A DNA stretch of 19,903 nt, from the NCBI GenBank assembly GCA_041547565.1, contig JBFEUI010000045.1, positions 1 through 19,903 on the forward strand, in the 5' to 3' direction. This document shows, in pieces, positions 8,719 to 17,400 of the stretch (position 1 is the stretch's first letter; each line of letters begins with the position of its first letter). Under the pieces are notes generated by a model. The model had not been told where the DNA came from, ran no database searches, and saw nothing but the letters and a program-made list of their open reading frames with translations. The DNA comes from JBFEUI01 sp041547565. Its GTDB lineage: Bacteria > Pseudomonadota > Gammaproteobacteria > Thiohalomonadales > Thiohalomonadaceae. A program made the translations under genes and the position numbers.

Positions 8719-9189
8719 TTACTCGATGATTGTAAATTGCGATTTATATTCACTGTCGAAGCGAAACGGCAGATGCAGGGTGTCATCGATCACCACCAGC
8801 GCCTGCCAGGTCATATGTCCTTTGCTGCAGATGGAGAGTGACACCTGCCCGGCGAAATACCCCTCGTCCACCCGTTCGAGCGGGTAGAACAGCCGCCCCA
8901 TGTCCACATCCACGCCGGTAAACAGCAGCGCTACCCGTTCGGCCTCAATCCCCTGCAGTCTGACCTCCGCCTGCAGCGGTTTGAGGGGGCGGATCGGTCG
9001 CGGAGCGATCGACAGTGTCACCCGCCCGCTGCCTGTTACCGCCTCACACGCGCCCTGATTGAGATCACACGCTGTTACCGCAGGCGCCACAACCTGTCTG
9101 CTGGCCTTGCTCCACCACAATCCCGCCAGCAACACCGTACCGAGCACAACTATCAGTACTTGTGCCTTTGTCGAAACAAGCTTACGCAC
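8719..9189 (-). CDS. Small membrane-anchored periplasmic protein, possibly YtkA/FixH-like
   Basis: This is a 156-residue product with one N-terminal membrane helix (about residues 8-26) and the rest probably periplasmic. A CDLNQGAC motif (41-48) follows the anchor. The remainder looks like a beta-sandwich with VDVDMGRLFYPLE (94-106), GYFAGQVSLSIC (110-121) and GHMTWQA (124-130), resembling the YtkA/FixH-like pattern in which a protein modulates or carries metal near oxidase assembly factors. That assignment is tentative. The methionines, the three cysteines and the nearby SCO protein hint at copper handling (inference). The start chosen is GTG at 9189, which has AGGGA (9203-9199) nine bases upstream; the in-frame TTG at 9198 would abut that site. 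It is separated from the genes on both sides by 92 and 108 bp. Confidence 0.65.
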   Translation of the reverse strand: MRKLVSTKAQVLIVVLGTVLLAGLWWSKASRQVVAPAVTACDLNQGACEAVTGSGRVTLSIAPRPIRPLKPLQAEVRLQGIEAERVALLFTGVDVDMGRLFYPLERVDEGYFAGQVSLSICSKGHMTWQALVVIDDTLHLPFRFDSEYKSQFTIIE

Positions 9190-9281
9190 CGCTATCAATC
9201 CCTGTATACAGTCCCTTGTGGAAATACGCCTGCCTTATCCTGGCCGTATAAGCCCGCGCGCACGCCGACCCTGCAAATTGT

Positions 9282-12131
9282 TTATACCACCTGGCTGTGA
9301 CGGTATTCCTGCCACCATGCGTACAACGCATTGGGCGGCAGGGGACGTGAGAAGAAAAAGCCCTGCCCCTCATCGCAGCCATGCCGTTTCATAAAATCGA
9401 GATGCTCCTGCGTCTCTATGCCCTCGGCAATCACATTCAGGCGCATGCTGCGGCCCAGGGCGATGATCGACCGGGCAATGGAAGCGCTGTCACTGTCCGC
9501 ATTGATGTCGCGCACAAAACTCTGATCGATCTTCAGGGTATGCAGCGGAAAGCGCTTCAGATAGCTCAGCGAGGAGTAGCCGGTGCCAAAGTCATCGATG
9601 GATAGCTTGATGCCCATGGCATGCAGCAGCTTCATCGTCTCGATGGTGGTCTCCACCTCCTCGACCAGGGTGCCCTCGGTGATCTCAAGATCGAGCAGCC
9701 GTGCATCAAGAGCGGCATCACGCAGCGCACGTTTGACCTGAGTGGGAAAATTTTTGAGGTGGAACTGCTTGGCCGAGATGTTCACACCGATACGAATCGC
9801 GCCCAGCCCTTCCTCCTGCCAGCGCATGCCCTGCTCACAGGCGCTACGCAGCACCCATTCACCCACCGGCAAAATCATCCCCGACTCCTCCAGTATGGGA
9901 ACAAACACCGCAGGGGAGACCATCCCTCGCTCAGGGTGATTCCAGCGCAGCAGCGCCTCGACCCCCACCAGCTCGCCGCCATCGAGTGTGACCTGGGGCT
10001 GGTAATGGAGCTCGAACTCCTTGCGCTCCAGGGCATGACGCAGATCGTGTTCCAGACGCATGTGCTCGATCGCCTCTGCGGTCATGTCGGCGGTAAAGTA
10101 CTGGTACTGATTGCGGCCTGCCGCCTTGGCCCGGTACATGGCGGTGTCGGCATCCTTCAGCAGGTCGTCGATATTGTCATCGTCAAACGGGTAGATGGTG
10201 ATGCCGATACTGGCACCGGGGAACAGTTCGTAGCGCTCGATGTGCACCGGTTCATTCAGCACATCGATAATATCCTCGGCAACCAGGGCCGCATGGTCGA
10301 CGTGACTGATACCCTCGAGCACGACAACAAACTCATCACCGCCCAGCCTCGCGACCGTGTCCCCCTCGCGCACCCGCTGTGTGATGCGCTGAGCCACCAC
10401 CTTGAGCAATTCATCGCCGATGTGGTGCCCCATGGTGTCGTTGATATTCTTGAATCGGTCGAGGTCGAGGAACATAATGGCCACCAGGTGCTCATGGCGG
10501 TGCGCCTGTTGCAGCGCATGCTCGATGCGATCGCGCAGCAGTTTGCGATTCGGCAGTCCGGTAAGCGTGTCGAAGTTGGACATGTACTCCAGTCGCGCCT
10601 CGGCCATCTTCTGCTCGGTGATATCCTGCACCGTACCTACCATGCGCACGGCATTGCCCTGTTCGTCGTAATAGGCCTCGCCCCGCTCATGCACGATGCG
10701 CTCCTGCTTGTCGGGTCTTACCAGGCGGTGCTCGACACTATAGGGTTTTTTACTCTCCAGTGATTGGGCGACCGCACTGCTGACACTGTCACGGTCAATG
10801 GGATGGACATGCTCCAGAAAGCGCTCGTAGGTCGCCTCGAAGGCGTACGGCTCATGGCCGAAAATGCGATAGACCTCCTCGGACCAGGTGATCACACCCG
10901 TCACGATATTCCACTCCCAGCTTCCCAGCTGCGAGATATGCTGCGCCTCGATAAGCAATGCCTGGCTACGGCGCAGTTCCTCCTCGGCCTCTTTCTGCAG
11001 CGTGATGTCCTCGACACTCGACCAGATAAACGATTCCCCCTGCTGCTCGAGCAACAGGCCGTTCAGTTTGACCGGCACCAGATGGCCATCCCTGTGGATA
11101 TATTCCTTGACGTAGGGTCCGTAACGCCCATTCGCCTTGAGTGTTTCCAGTTGCGTCTGCTCCTGCTGCACGTATTTTTCCGGGGTAATGTCCCAGTAGG
11201 AAAGCTTCAGGGTTTCCGCGACACTGCGCCCGATGATATCGGCATAGGCCCGATTGATATCCACCAACTCACCGTTCATGCGGCACAGCGCCAGACCCAT
11301 GGGTGAGTTCTCGAACAGCATACGGTTGTAGCGCTCACTCTCGCGCAACGCCTGTTCAATCGCCATACGCTCGCTAATATCCCGCGCCACGGCAACTATC
11401 GTGTTTTTGCCGCCCTCTTCCCGCAATGCACTGAGACGGATATCAACCGGAAGGTCCTCCCCGCTTTTGCGGCGGTGGCGCGTGACGATATCGGTGCCCT
11501 CTTCGCCATCATGCAATACCCGATTAATGACCGTTTGTATCTGCGCTTTGGTGTAATCAGGATTAATGTCCTGCGGCCCCATGGTCAGCAGTTCACCCCT
11601 GGAATAACCCAGGGTGTCGATGGCCGCCTCGTTGAAGTCGACGAAGCAAACCGTCTCAGGGTCTATCAGAAATATGCTGTCGGCCGACACATCGAGCGCC
11701 TCGCGAAAGGTCGTCAGGCTTTTCAGCGTTTCACGAATAACTGCCTGGCTGGCCTTCTGCTGTGCCAGGTCGCGAACAATGCCGATAAAGTAGCGCTCGC
11801 CACCCTGCACCATCTCACTGAGGGCGATATCCGAGGGGAAGGTCGAACCGTCCTTGCGTTTGGCGGTCAGTTCACGGGCCCCGACATCAATGAACTTCGA
11901 CTCGCCGGTGTCGATATAGGCACGCACAAACATGTCATGCATTGCGGCCATCTCATCCGGCATGAGAATGGCGATGTTTTTTCCTACCACCTCCTCTTCG
12001 CTGTAGCCGAAGATTACCTCTGCCGCACGGTTGAAGCTCTGTATACGCCCTTTTGCATCGATGGTGATGATCCCATCGGCAACGTTGTCGAGCACCGCCT
12101 GGATGTAGGTAGGATTATCAGAGATGTTCAT
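9282..12131 (-). CDS. PAS(x4)-GGDEF-EAL cyclic di-GMP enzyme, both catalytic sites intact
   Basis: This is a soluble 949-residue protein with no membrane segments. Four PAS domains lie at about 6-124, 139-254, 264-379 and 399-509 (the last has the GSWEWNIVTGVITWS pattern). The diguanylate cyclase domain has GGDEF at 597-601, with an RxxD inhibitory site (R588-D591) exactly five residues before it. The phosphodiesterase domain has EALLRW (E725), the Asn in NISAKQF (N784), EITEG, DDFGTGYSS (D846-D847), K867, AEGIET (E903) and QGFFFSRPL (Q923), so all expected metal and catalytic residues are present. It could make and degrade cyclic di-GMP, switched by PAS ligands. The start is the ATG at 12131, preceded by AGAGA; an in-frame GTG six codons upstream (12149) has no ribosome site. 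It is probably transcribed on its own. Confidence 0.92.
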   Translation of the reverse strand: MNISDNPTYIQAVLDNVADGIITIDAKGRIQSFNRAAEVIFGYSEEEVVGKNIAILMPDEMAAMHDMFVRAYIDTGESKFIDVGARELTAKRKDGSTFPSDIALSEMVQGGERYFIGIVRDLAQQKASQAVIRETLKSLTTFREALDVSADSIFLIDPETVCFVDFNEAAIDTLGYSRGELLTMGPQDINPDYTKAQIQTVINRVLHDGEEGTDIVTRHRRKSGEDLPVDIRLSALREEGGKNTIVAVARDISERMAIEQALRESERYNRMLFENSPMGLALCRMNGELVDINRAYADIIGRSVAETLKLSYWDITPEKYVQQEQTQLETLKANGRYGPYVKEYIHRDGHLVPVKLNGLLLEQQGESFIWSSVEDITLQKEAEEELRRSQALLIEAQHISQLGSWEWNIVTGVITWSEEVYRIFGHEPYAFEATYERFLEHVHPIDRDSVSSAVAQSLESKKPYSVEHRLVRPDKQERIVHERGEAYYDEQGNAVRMVGTVQDITEQKMAEARLEYMSNFDTLTGLPNRKLLRDRIEHALQQAHRHEHLVAIMFLDLDRFKNINDTMGHHIGDELLKVVAQRITQRVREGDTVARLGGDEFVVVLEGISHVDHAALVAEDIIDVLNEPVHIERYELFPGASIGITIYPFDDDNIDDLLKDADTAMYRAKAAGRNQYQYFTADMTAEAIEHMRLEHDLRHALERKEFELHYQPQVTLDGGELVGVEALLRWNHPERGMVSPAVFVPILEESGMILPVGEWVLRSACEQGMRWQEEGLGAIRIGVNISAKQFHLKNFPTQVKRALRDAALDARLLDLEITEGTLVEEVETTIETMKLLHAMGIKLSIDDFGTGYSSLSYLKRFPLHTLKIDQSFVRDINADSDSASIARSIIALGRSMRLNVIAEGIETQEHLDFMKRHGCDEGQGFFFSRPLPPNALYAWWQEYRHSQVV

Positions 12132-12224
12132 TGATTCTCTAGCTGTCACACAATACGGGAGCGCTAAGGCGCTACCTCACAGAATAGGCCATTTACTGCA
12201 CTTTAAGAAAGAGTGTAACGCCAC

Positions 12225-12277
12225 GGGCAGGCAAGGGATATGAAGATTTATTGTACTGCTTGCCGTCGAGCCTGCCC
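12225..12277 (-). terminator. Long-range inverted repeat between the SCO fusion gene and the GGDEF-EAL gene (possible hairpin)
   Basis: GGGCAGGC (12225-12232) and GCCTGCCC (12270-12277) are perfect complements separated by 37 bases. An inner pair GGCAAG (12230-12235) and CTTGCC (12259-12264) partly competes with it. The element begins 18 bp after the SCO-fusion stop. There is no U-tract, so it is at best a Rho-type or processing hairpin. Confidence 0.3.
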
Positions 12278-12294
12278 CTGTCAACCGCCGGCGA

Positions 12295-13737
12295 TTATTC
12301 GTCGGGCAGGAATTCGGCAATCCGTTCGGCCATTTTTGTCGGCGAGATGCCGTGTGCCAGCTTCGCAATAAATCGCCCATCGGGGGCCATCAGAAACACG
12401 CTGGCCGTGTGATCCATTTGATACATGTCGGGCTGGGACGGATCGTCGATCACCTTTTCATAAATCACACGGTACTGCCTGGCCACTTTTTCAATCATAG
12501 AGGGCGTGCCGGTCAGGCCGATGAGGCCAAAATCGAAGTAGTTGACATACTGGTAGATGGTTTCGACATCATCACGTTCCGGGTCGACGGAGATGAAATA
12601 GGGCTGGATCAGTTTGGCCCTGTCACCCAGCTTCTTCAGTGCCGCGGAGACCACCTGCAGTGAGATCGGGCAGATATCGGGACAAGAGGTATAGCCGAAG
12701 TAGATCAGCTGGTATTTGCCCAGCAAATCCTTCTCGGTGACCAGGTCACCGTTGTGGTTGCGCAGCATGAAGCGACCACCGACGGTGGAAATCTCCGCCA
12801 GGGCGCTGTCCACATCGCTCTCGGTGGAGCGCCCCACGGTTTCAAGCTTCAGACAATTCTTGATCACTTCGGTATTGTGACTGATAAGTTGTGCATAGAG
12901 CTCGGGGCCGGGTTGCAGGCGCGTGGCAAAACTGTCCAGCTCGCCCACACGGACAGATGCCTTGCCGATCAGTAGTGGCAGGCTGTCGTTGGATAAGCCG
13001 CGCTCGGTTAGCAGACAGCCATAGGCCCCTTCCGTGAGGATGGCGCGCGCCTCGACCACGGCGGCGGCACTGGGTACCTCGCCGGGTGAGTCGAGCAGGG
13101 TGCCGACCACCTTCATGGCATAGGCCTGTTCGAAATACTGCAGGGTGTCGTAGTAGAGGTAGGCCGCCTGCCCCTTCAGCCCCCGGTAGCCGTACTCCAG
13201 TTCACGATCGAGCTTGGCCAGCTTGCGCAGCACCTTTTTCCGGTTGCGGCTGTAGACGTGAGAACGCGATGGGTCGGCCTCGATCAGGGCCGAGGTCAGC
13301 TCATCCAGCAGGATGATGGCATTGCGGCTATCGAGCCAGAAGAAGGGGTCCCGCCGGTTATCATCGTGGCGCGCCGGCAACACCTTGATGCGGCTGTTGT
13401 TCAACAGTTCTAGCACCCGCGTCTGTTCACCGACCTCTTTCACGCCCTGTTGCAGGAAACCCTCCAGCTCGGGGCCTACCCAGATCAACAGGTCGGCCTG
13501 TTTGAGCAGCGTGCGTTGCTGCGCTGTCAATTGATGATCATAGGGGGTGCCCTCGGCCACCAGCAGTGCAGGCTGCTCGATCCCTTCCATCAGCCCGGCC
13601 ACGATGGAGTGCACGGGCTTGATGCTCACCACGACGCTAAATGGCTCTGCAGCGGCAACCCTCAGGTGCAGCATGCACGCCGCCAGCCCTGCCAGCAGCC
13701 ATGAAACGACCTTCATCAAACCCGTGTTGTTACCCAT
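12295..13737 (-). CDS. Fusion of ZnuA-like solute-binding domain and SCO1/SenC copper chaperone domain
   Basis: This is a 480-residue exported protein with two recognisable halves. A signal peptide (about 1-30, VAAAEPF) is followed by a cluster A-I metal-binding-protein fold (about 33-297): VSIKPVHSIVAGLM, a long central helix near 150-185, AYLYYDTLQYFEQ, and GELDSFATRLQPGPELY. The metal-site positions of ZnuA are altered: PHD is PYD (Y66), DPHxW is DPFFW (F132) and HD is YD (Y196); D268 is retained. The second half (about 313-480) is a complete SCO domain with SCPDICP (C352, C356), SVDPERD and MDH (H443), the copper site used in oxidase CuA assembly. The ATG at 13737 has GAGACGG upstream; ATG at 13716 is a plausible alternative. 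It lies 19 bp after a small exported protein gene, in one operon. Confidence 0.88.
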   Translation of the reverse strand: MGNNTGLMKVVSWLLAGLAACMLHLRVAAAEPFSVVVSIKPVHSIVAGLMEGIEQPALLVAEGTPYDHQLTAQQRTLLKQADLLIWVGPELEGFLQQGVKEVGEQTRVLELLNNSRIKVLPARHDDNRRDPFFWLDSRNAIILLDELTSALIEADPSRSHVYSRNRKKVLRKLAKLDRELEYGYRGLKGQAAYLYYDTLQYFEQAYAMKVVGTLLDSPGEVPSAAAVVEARAILTEGAYGCLLTERGLSNDSLPLLIGKASVRVGELDSFATRLQPGPELYAQLISHNTEVIKNCLKLETVGRSTESDVDSALAEISTVGGRFMLRNHNGDLVTEKDLLGKYQLIYFGYTSCPDICPISLQVVSAALKKLGDRAKLIQPYFISVDPERDDVETIYQYVNYFDFGLIGLTGTPSMIEKVARQYRVIYEKVIDDPSQPDMYQMDHTASVFLMAPDGRFIAKLAHGISPTKMAERIAEFLPDE

Positions 13738-13756
13738 TGTCCGTCTCTAGTAGCAC

Positions 13757-14104
13757 TTATTCGTGGGAAAACGCCGAGCGTAGCCCGCCGATTGCGTTAT
13801 CGACCTGCACTACAAAATCGGGCTTCTCCGGGCAGCGCCTTGCCTCTTTAATAAAGGCCATAAACGACCGCTCTGTCGCCTCTTCAAACAGGTCGCCCAG
13901 TCCACGCTTTTTCGGCAGCGATACAATGAGCGACTGCTTGATGCGCTTGGCCTCATCGTGGTATTTGCACTGCAGGGCAATCCCGTTGAGCTGTCCGAGC
14001 TGATCGATCGCCTCGCGCTGGTTGTCGCTGACCGCATGCACCCTGGCTGCAACACCGGAAAACAGCATTAGCGAAAAGACGGATATTCGATAAATATTTT
14101 TCAT
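13757..14104 (-). CDS. Small exported two-cysteine protein of unknown function
   Basis: This is a 115-residue product with a signal peptide (about 1-25, ending in VHA before VSDNQ). The mature part is mainly helical and charged, with cysteines C47 and C91 that could form a disulfide and a KKRGLGDLFEEATERSF stretch near 66-82. I do not recognise the family with confidence. It is the first gene of the operon with the ZnuA-SCO fusion (19-bp gap), so a role in periplasmic metal or oxidase assembly is a reasonable inference. The ATG at 14104 is preferred over the in-frame TTG at 14110 because AAGGG (14116-14112) stands seven bases upstream of it. Confidence 0.75.
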   Translation of the reverse strand: MKNIYRISVFSLMLFSGVAARVHAVSDNQREAIDQLGQLNGIALQCKYHDEAKRIKQSLIVSLPKKRGLGDLFEEATERSFMAFIKEARRCPEKPDFVVQVDNAIGGLRSAFSHE

Positions 14105-14131
14105 AAACAAACCCTTAGAGTTGTGCCGCTC

Positions 14132-14137
14132 ATTCTA
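14132..14137 (-). promoter_or_regulatory. -10 element of an FNR-type class II promoter
   Basis: TAGAAT on the minus strand matches TATAAT at five of six positions. If transcription starts at about 14125, the FNR-like box centre lies at -41.5, exactly the class II position. The leader before the 14104 ATG would be about 20 bases. Confidence 0.6.
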
Positions 14138-14159
14138 TCGAAGCCCCATTATAGGGACT

Positions 14160-14173
14160 TTGTTTTAGATCAA
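14160..14173 (-). promoter_or_regulatory. FNR/ANR-type binding site upstream of the SCO-fusion operon
   Basis: TTGTT-TTAG-ATCAA matches the consensus TTGAT-N4-ATCAA at nine of ten defined bases. It is centred at 14166.5, 62 bp before the small exported protein start and 41.5 bp before the start site predicted from the -10 element. This predicts activation under oxygen limitation. Confidence 0.7.
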
Positions 14174-14189
14174 GAAGCGCCACCGACAG

Positions 14190-14202
14190 CTTAACACTTA
14201 AG
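14190..14202. repeat. Short inverted repeat in the divergent control region
   Basis: CTTAA-CAC-TTAAG has perfect 5-bp arms and lies 17 bp from the FNR-type box. It could be a second regulator site for either gene; short enough to be chance. Confidence 0.25.
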
Positions 14203-14292
14203 CGCTCGTGACATACGTCGGTGCACCGCTAGGCATAATCCTTAATTGTTTCCATACCCCTTGCCCGAAACGACAATCACTTTTAACTTGCT

Positions 14293-14321
14293 GTCTGATA
14301 ACAAGAACCGGTCTGATAACA
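14293..14321. repeat. Direct repeat GTCTGATAACA with 18-bp period
   Basis: Two identical 11-bp copies (14293-14303 and 14311-14321) stand 18 bp apart start to start, in the control region about 150 bp upstream of the PilZ gene. An exact 11-mer pair this close is unlikely by chance and suggests a protein-binding site. The regulator is unknown. Confidence 0.45.
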
Positions 14322-14455
14322 CATCACCCTCCTGTGCGGCCGCTCAAACAGCGTGTATACAGCAACGCCGCTGGCAACAACCGGAGACCCGTGGGATGTT
14401 ACGGAACAGCTTCTATGAACTAATCTTAATTTGATACGTTTTGCTGATACCCCAT

Positions 14456-14460
14456 AAGGA
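14456..14460 (+). promoter_or_regulatory. Ribosome binding site fixing the GTG start of the PilZ gene
   Basis: AAGGA stands eight bases before the GTG at 14469. No ATG nearby fits the PilZ N-terminus, so this site decides the start. Confidence 0.7.
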
Positions 14461-14468
14461 CACGGATC

Positions 14469-17400
14469 GTGGTTGAAAATCGAGCCTACCCCCGCTACCC
14501 CCTCAGCCTGGATGTTGCCGTCACCCTGGCCGGCAGACAATCATTTTTCTGCATTGCCCGCGACTACTGCTTCGGCGGCATGTACTTGATGTTCAACACC
14601 CAGTTTGCACCGGGCACCCCCGCAGCGGGACAGCTGCGCAAGGGCGATCAGCTGGTCATCGATTTTACCAGCCCGCTCGACGCCAGTGCCGGCAGCTTCC
14701 GGCTCCAGGGTGAGGTCGCCCACGCCGAGGATGTCGGCTTCGGCGTCCAGTTCACCCAGCAGAACATCCAGGCCTTGCAGGCACTGCAGCAGCTTTCCGG
14801 CCAGGACGCCGGCGAGCCCCAGGGTGCTGTGGCCGTCGACAAGGGGCAATACGCAGAGCTGGTCACCCGTCTGCAGGGGCGTATCGGCGAGTTTGCCAAA
14901 TCCTTCATCGGACAGACAATGGATGAGGCCCACGATGCCCTGTTCAACGCCGCCGACAAGGCCGGCAGCAACAAGGAGCAGGTTGCCTTTTTCGACCTCA
15001 TCACCGCATTCAAGGAGCGGCGCAAGGGCATCATCGAGGGTTTTATCGAAAGCGTCATCGAGCGCAGCCGCTCCCTGAGTGAAGCGATCGAATTCAAGGC
15101 GATCGAGAAACCCAGGGAGGAAAAGGCCAAGCTGAGTCTTGTCGACAAGGATGAGTTCAGTGACTGGCTGATCGGCACCACCATTATCACCCGACTTGAA
15201 AGCCACTTCAGCGATCCACTCTATGCGCTGGAGAAACGTCTGGACGTGATCTCGGTCAGCCCCATCAACAAGCAAAATGATCCGGTCGGCCCATACATCC
15301 TGTGTCATGCCTTTCAGGATGCAGTACGGGAACTGACCTTCGGCAAGGCACAGGGCGAACTGATCTATCGTGTCTTCGAGCGCGAACTGAAAAAGGCCCT
15401 GGAAGACCTGTACGACGAGCTGAACAACAGCCTCATTGAAGCCGACATCATCCCCGACATCAGTGAGGAGTATGAATTTGTCGCCCCCTCATCCAGCAGC
15501 GGCCATACCGCTGAGGCAGATACCGGGCAGTCCGAAATAGCAGCCGGTGAGCAACTGCAACCAGAGGCAGAATCGGGATCAGCCGCCACACCAGCGGCGG
15601 ACACAGCACCCCGAGCCGCAGCACAGCCCGCTCCGGCCACAGCGCCAGTCTCCCCCCAGCAGGGACAGACCGTACCTGCCATACCGGGCGCCGCAGGCAG
15701 CGCACAGGCCGGCCCACCCCCGGCCGCCCCCGCAGCCGGGGGTACAGCGACAGCTACGGCTGGGACTGGGGCTGCACCGGCACGGGTTAGCGGCCACGGT
15801 TTCAACTCGATTTCGGGCTTGATGAGCATTTCGCGCCACGCACCGCAGCCCGGCTCACAAGCCCCGCAAGGCACGGCTGTCTCGCCCGGGCAGCCCGTTT
15901 CCTACTATCAACCCACCGACATCCTGCAAAGCATCAACTGGCTGGCTCAGCAGCACCAGTCCATTGGTGACCTGCGCGAGCAGGGAAGCGATGTCCTGTC
16001 CTCCGTGAGCGAACACCTGCAACAGCACGCTGCGGATGATGAAAACGAGTGGCAACTGGATGAGCAGCAGAGCGAATCGCTGCAGTTTGTCGAGAACCTG
16101 CTCGGCTATTTCCGCGATGATCTGCTGATCTCGGACCTGTCCAAGAAATGGGTGTCACGGCTTGAGATACCGCTACTCAAGGCGAGTATCCTCGACGAGG
16201 ATATCCTTCACGATACCGAACACCCGGCTCACCAGCTTATCAACCGTATCGACCAGCTTGGCAGTACCGTTCCTCCCGGCGACAAGGAGCGTGAACAGGA
16301 GCTGGAACACCTGGTCGACGGCATGATCAAACGCATCGATGCGGAGGTCGAGGAAAACCCCAGGGTCTTTTCCGAGGTGCTGGGCGAACTGGACCAGCAG
16401 CAGGCGGAACAGCTCGCGGCCTATGACCACAATGTGGCCGAGGTGCTCAAGGAGTGTGAGACAAAGCAGAAGATGAACCACGCCCGCTCCGACCTGGTCG
16501 AGGACCTGAATCTGCGCATCGGCGACCGTGAGGTGCCGCGCATCCTCCTCGCCCTGCTCGACAGCGGCTGGAAAAACCTGCTGCTCAGCACCTATGTGCA
16601 CAAGGGGCCGGAGAGCGAGCTTTACCAAAAGCACCTGGATGTCATCGACCAGCTCTATGCACGCCTCAGCGGCAAACCGCCCTTCAATTCAGATGTGTCA
16701 CTGAAGGATGACGCCATGTACCAGTGGGTGGCCCAGGTCCTTGGCAAGGTCGCCAAGGACAAACATCGCGCCAAACAGCTGCTCAGCACCCTCAAGTACC
16801 TGTTCAACACAAAGACCGAAGAGGTGCAGAGCATCAAGGTGCCACGCCTGTCCAGCGAGGTGTTCCAGCCCAAGAAGGAGAAGAGTGCCCACAAACCGAA
16901 GGAACTCAGCGACACCGAGTGGTACAACTGGCTGGACCGCGCCGATACCCTGAGCAAGAATGACCTGGTCAAGTACCGCGACCCGGAGGGCAACGAACGG
17001 GTATTGAAGCTGCTCTGGCTGGACAAGGCCTTTTCCAACTACGTGTTTGTCAGCCAGGCCGGTAACAAGGTGCTCGACACCACCATCGACGAACTGGCCA
17101 ACCACCTCTACCGCAACACCCTGACCAAGGTGGACGAGTGGGATACGCCCATCATGGAGCGCGCCACCTTCAGCCTGCTCGACAAACTGCACAAGGAGTT
17201 CTCCGAACGCGCCAGCATGGATGAGCTGACCGGCCTGCTCAACCGCCGCGCCTTTGAACGCTACCTGACCAAACTGCTGGAGAAGACCAAAACCGACCAG
17301 AGCAAGCACATCTTCAGCTTCTTTGACATCGACCGATTCAATATCATCAACAACACCTGTGGCTTCGAGTCGGGCGATACCCTGCTACTGCAGTTCGCCA

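Larger units (their letters stand above)
14105..14468. other. Divergent intergenic region (364 bp) between the SCO-fusion operon and the PilZ gene
   Basis: No gene is supported here. The left part holds the FNR-type promoter for the minus-strand operon. It also holds the inverted repeat CTTAA-CAC-TTAAG (14190-14202). The middle has the direct repeat GTCTGATAACA. The region is more A+T-rich than the flanking genes, as expected for a control region. A plus-strand promoter for the PilZ gene must lie here, but no convincing -35/-10 pair was found. Confidence 0.6.

Noticed and set aside
9202..9211. Perfect palindrome CTGTATACAG upstream of the YtkA/FixH-like gene, with a similar TGTATACAG near 14354
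   Set aside because: Ten bases of palindrome occur often by chance, and the two contexts share nothing else.
9621..10763. Plus-strand open frame (380 codons) opposite the GGDEF-EAL gene
   Set aside because: It is antisense to clear GGDEF and EAL motifs, with no domain or ribosome site; an antisense frame effect.
12160..12173. Inverted repeat AGCGC-TAAG-GCGCT just upstream of the GGDEF-EAL gene
   Set aside because: The arms are only 5 bp and no T-run follows; too short to call as an operator or terminator on its own.
14541..15308. Minus-strand open frame (255 codons) within the PilZ gene
   Set aside because: It is opposite the PilZ and DUF1631 coding sequence and shows no family motif.
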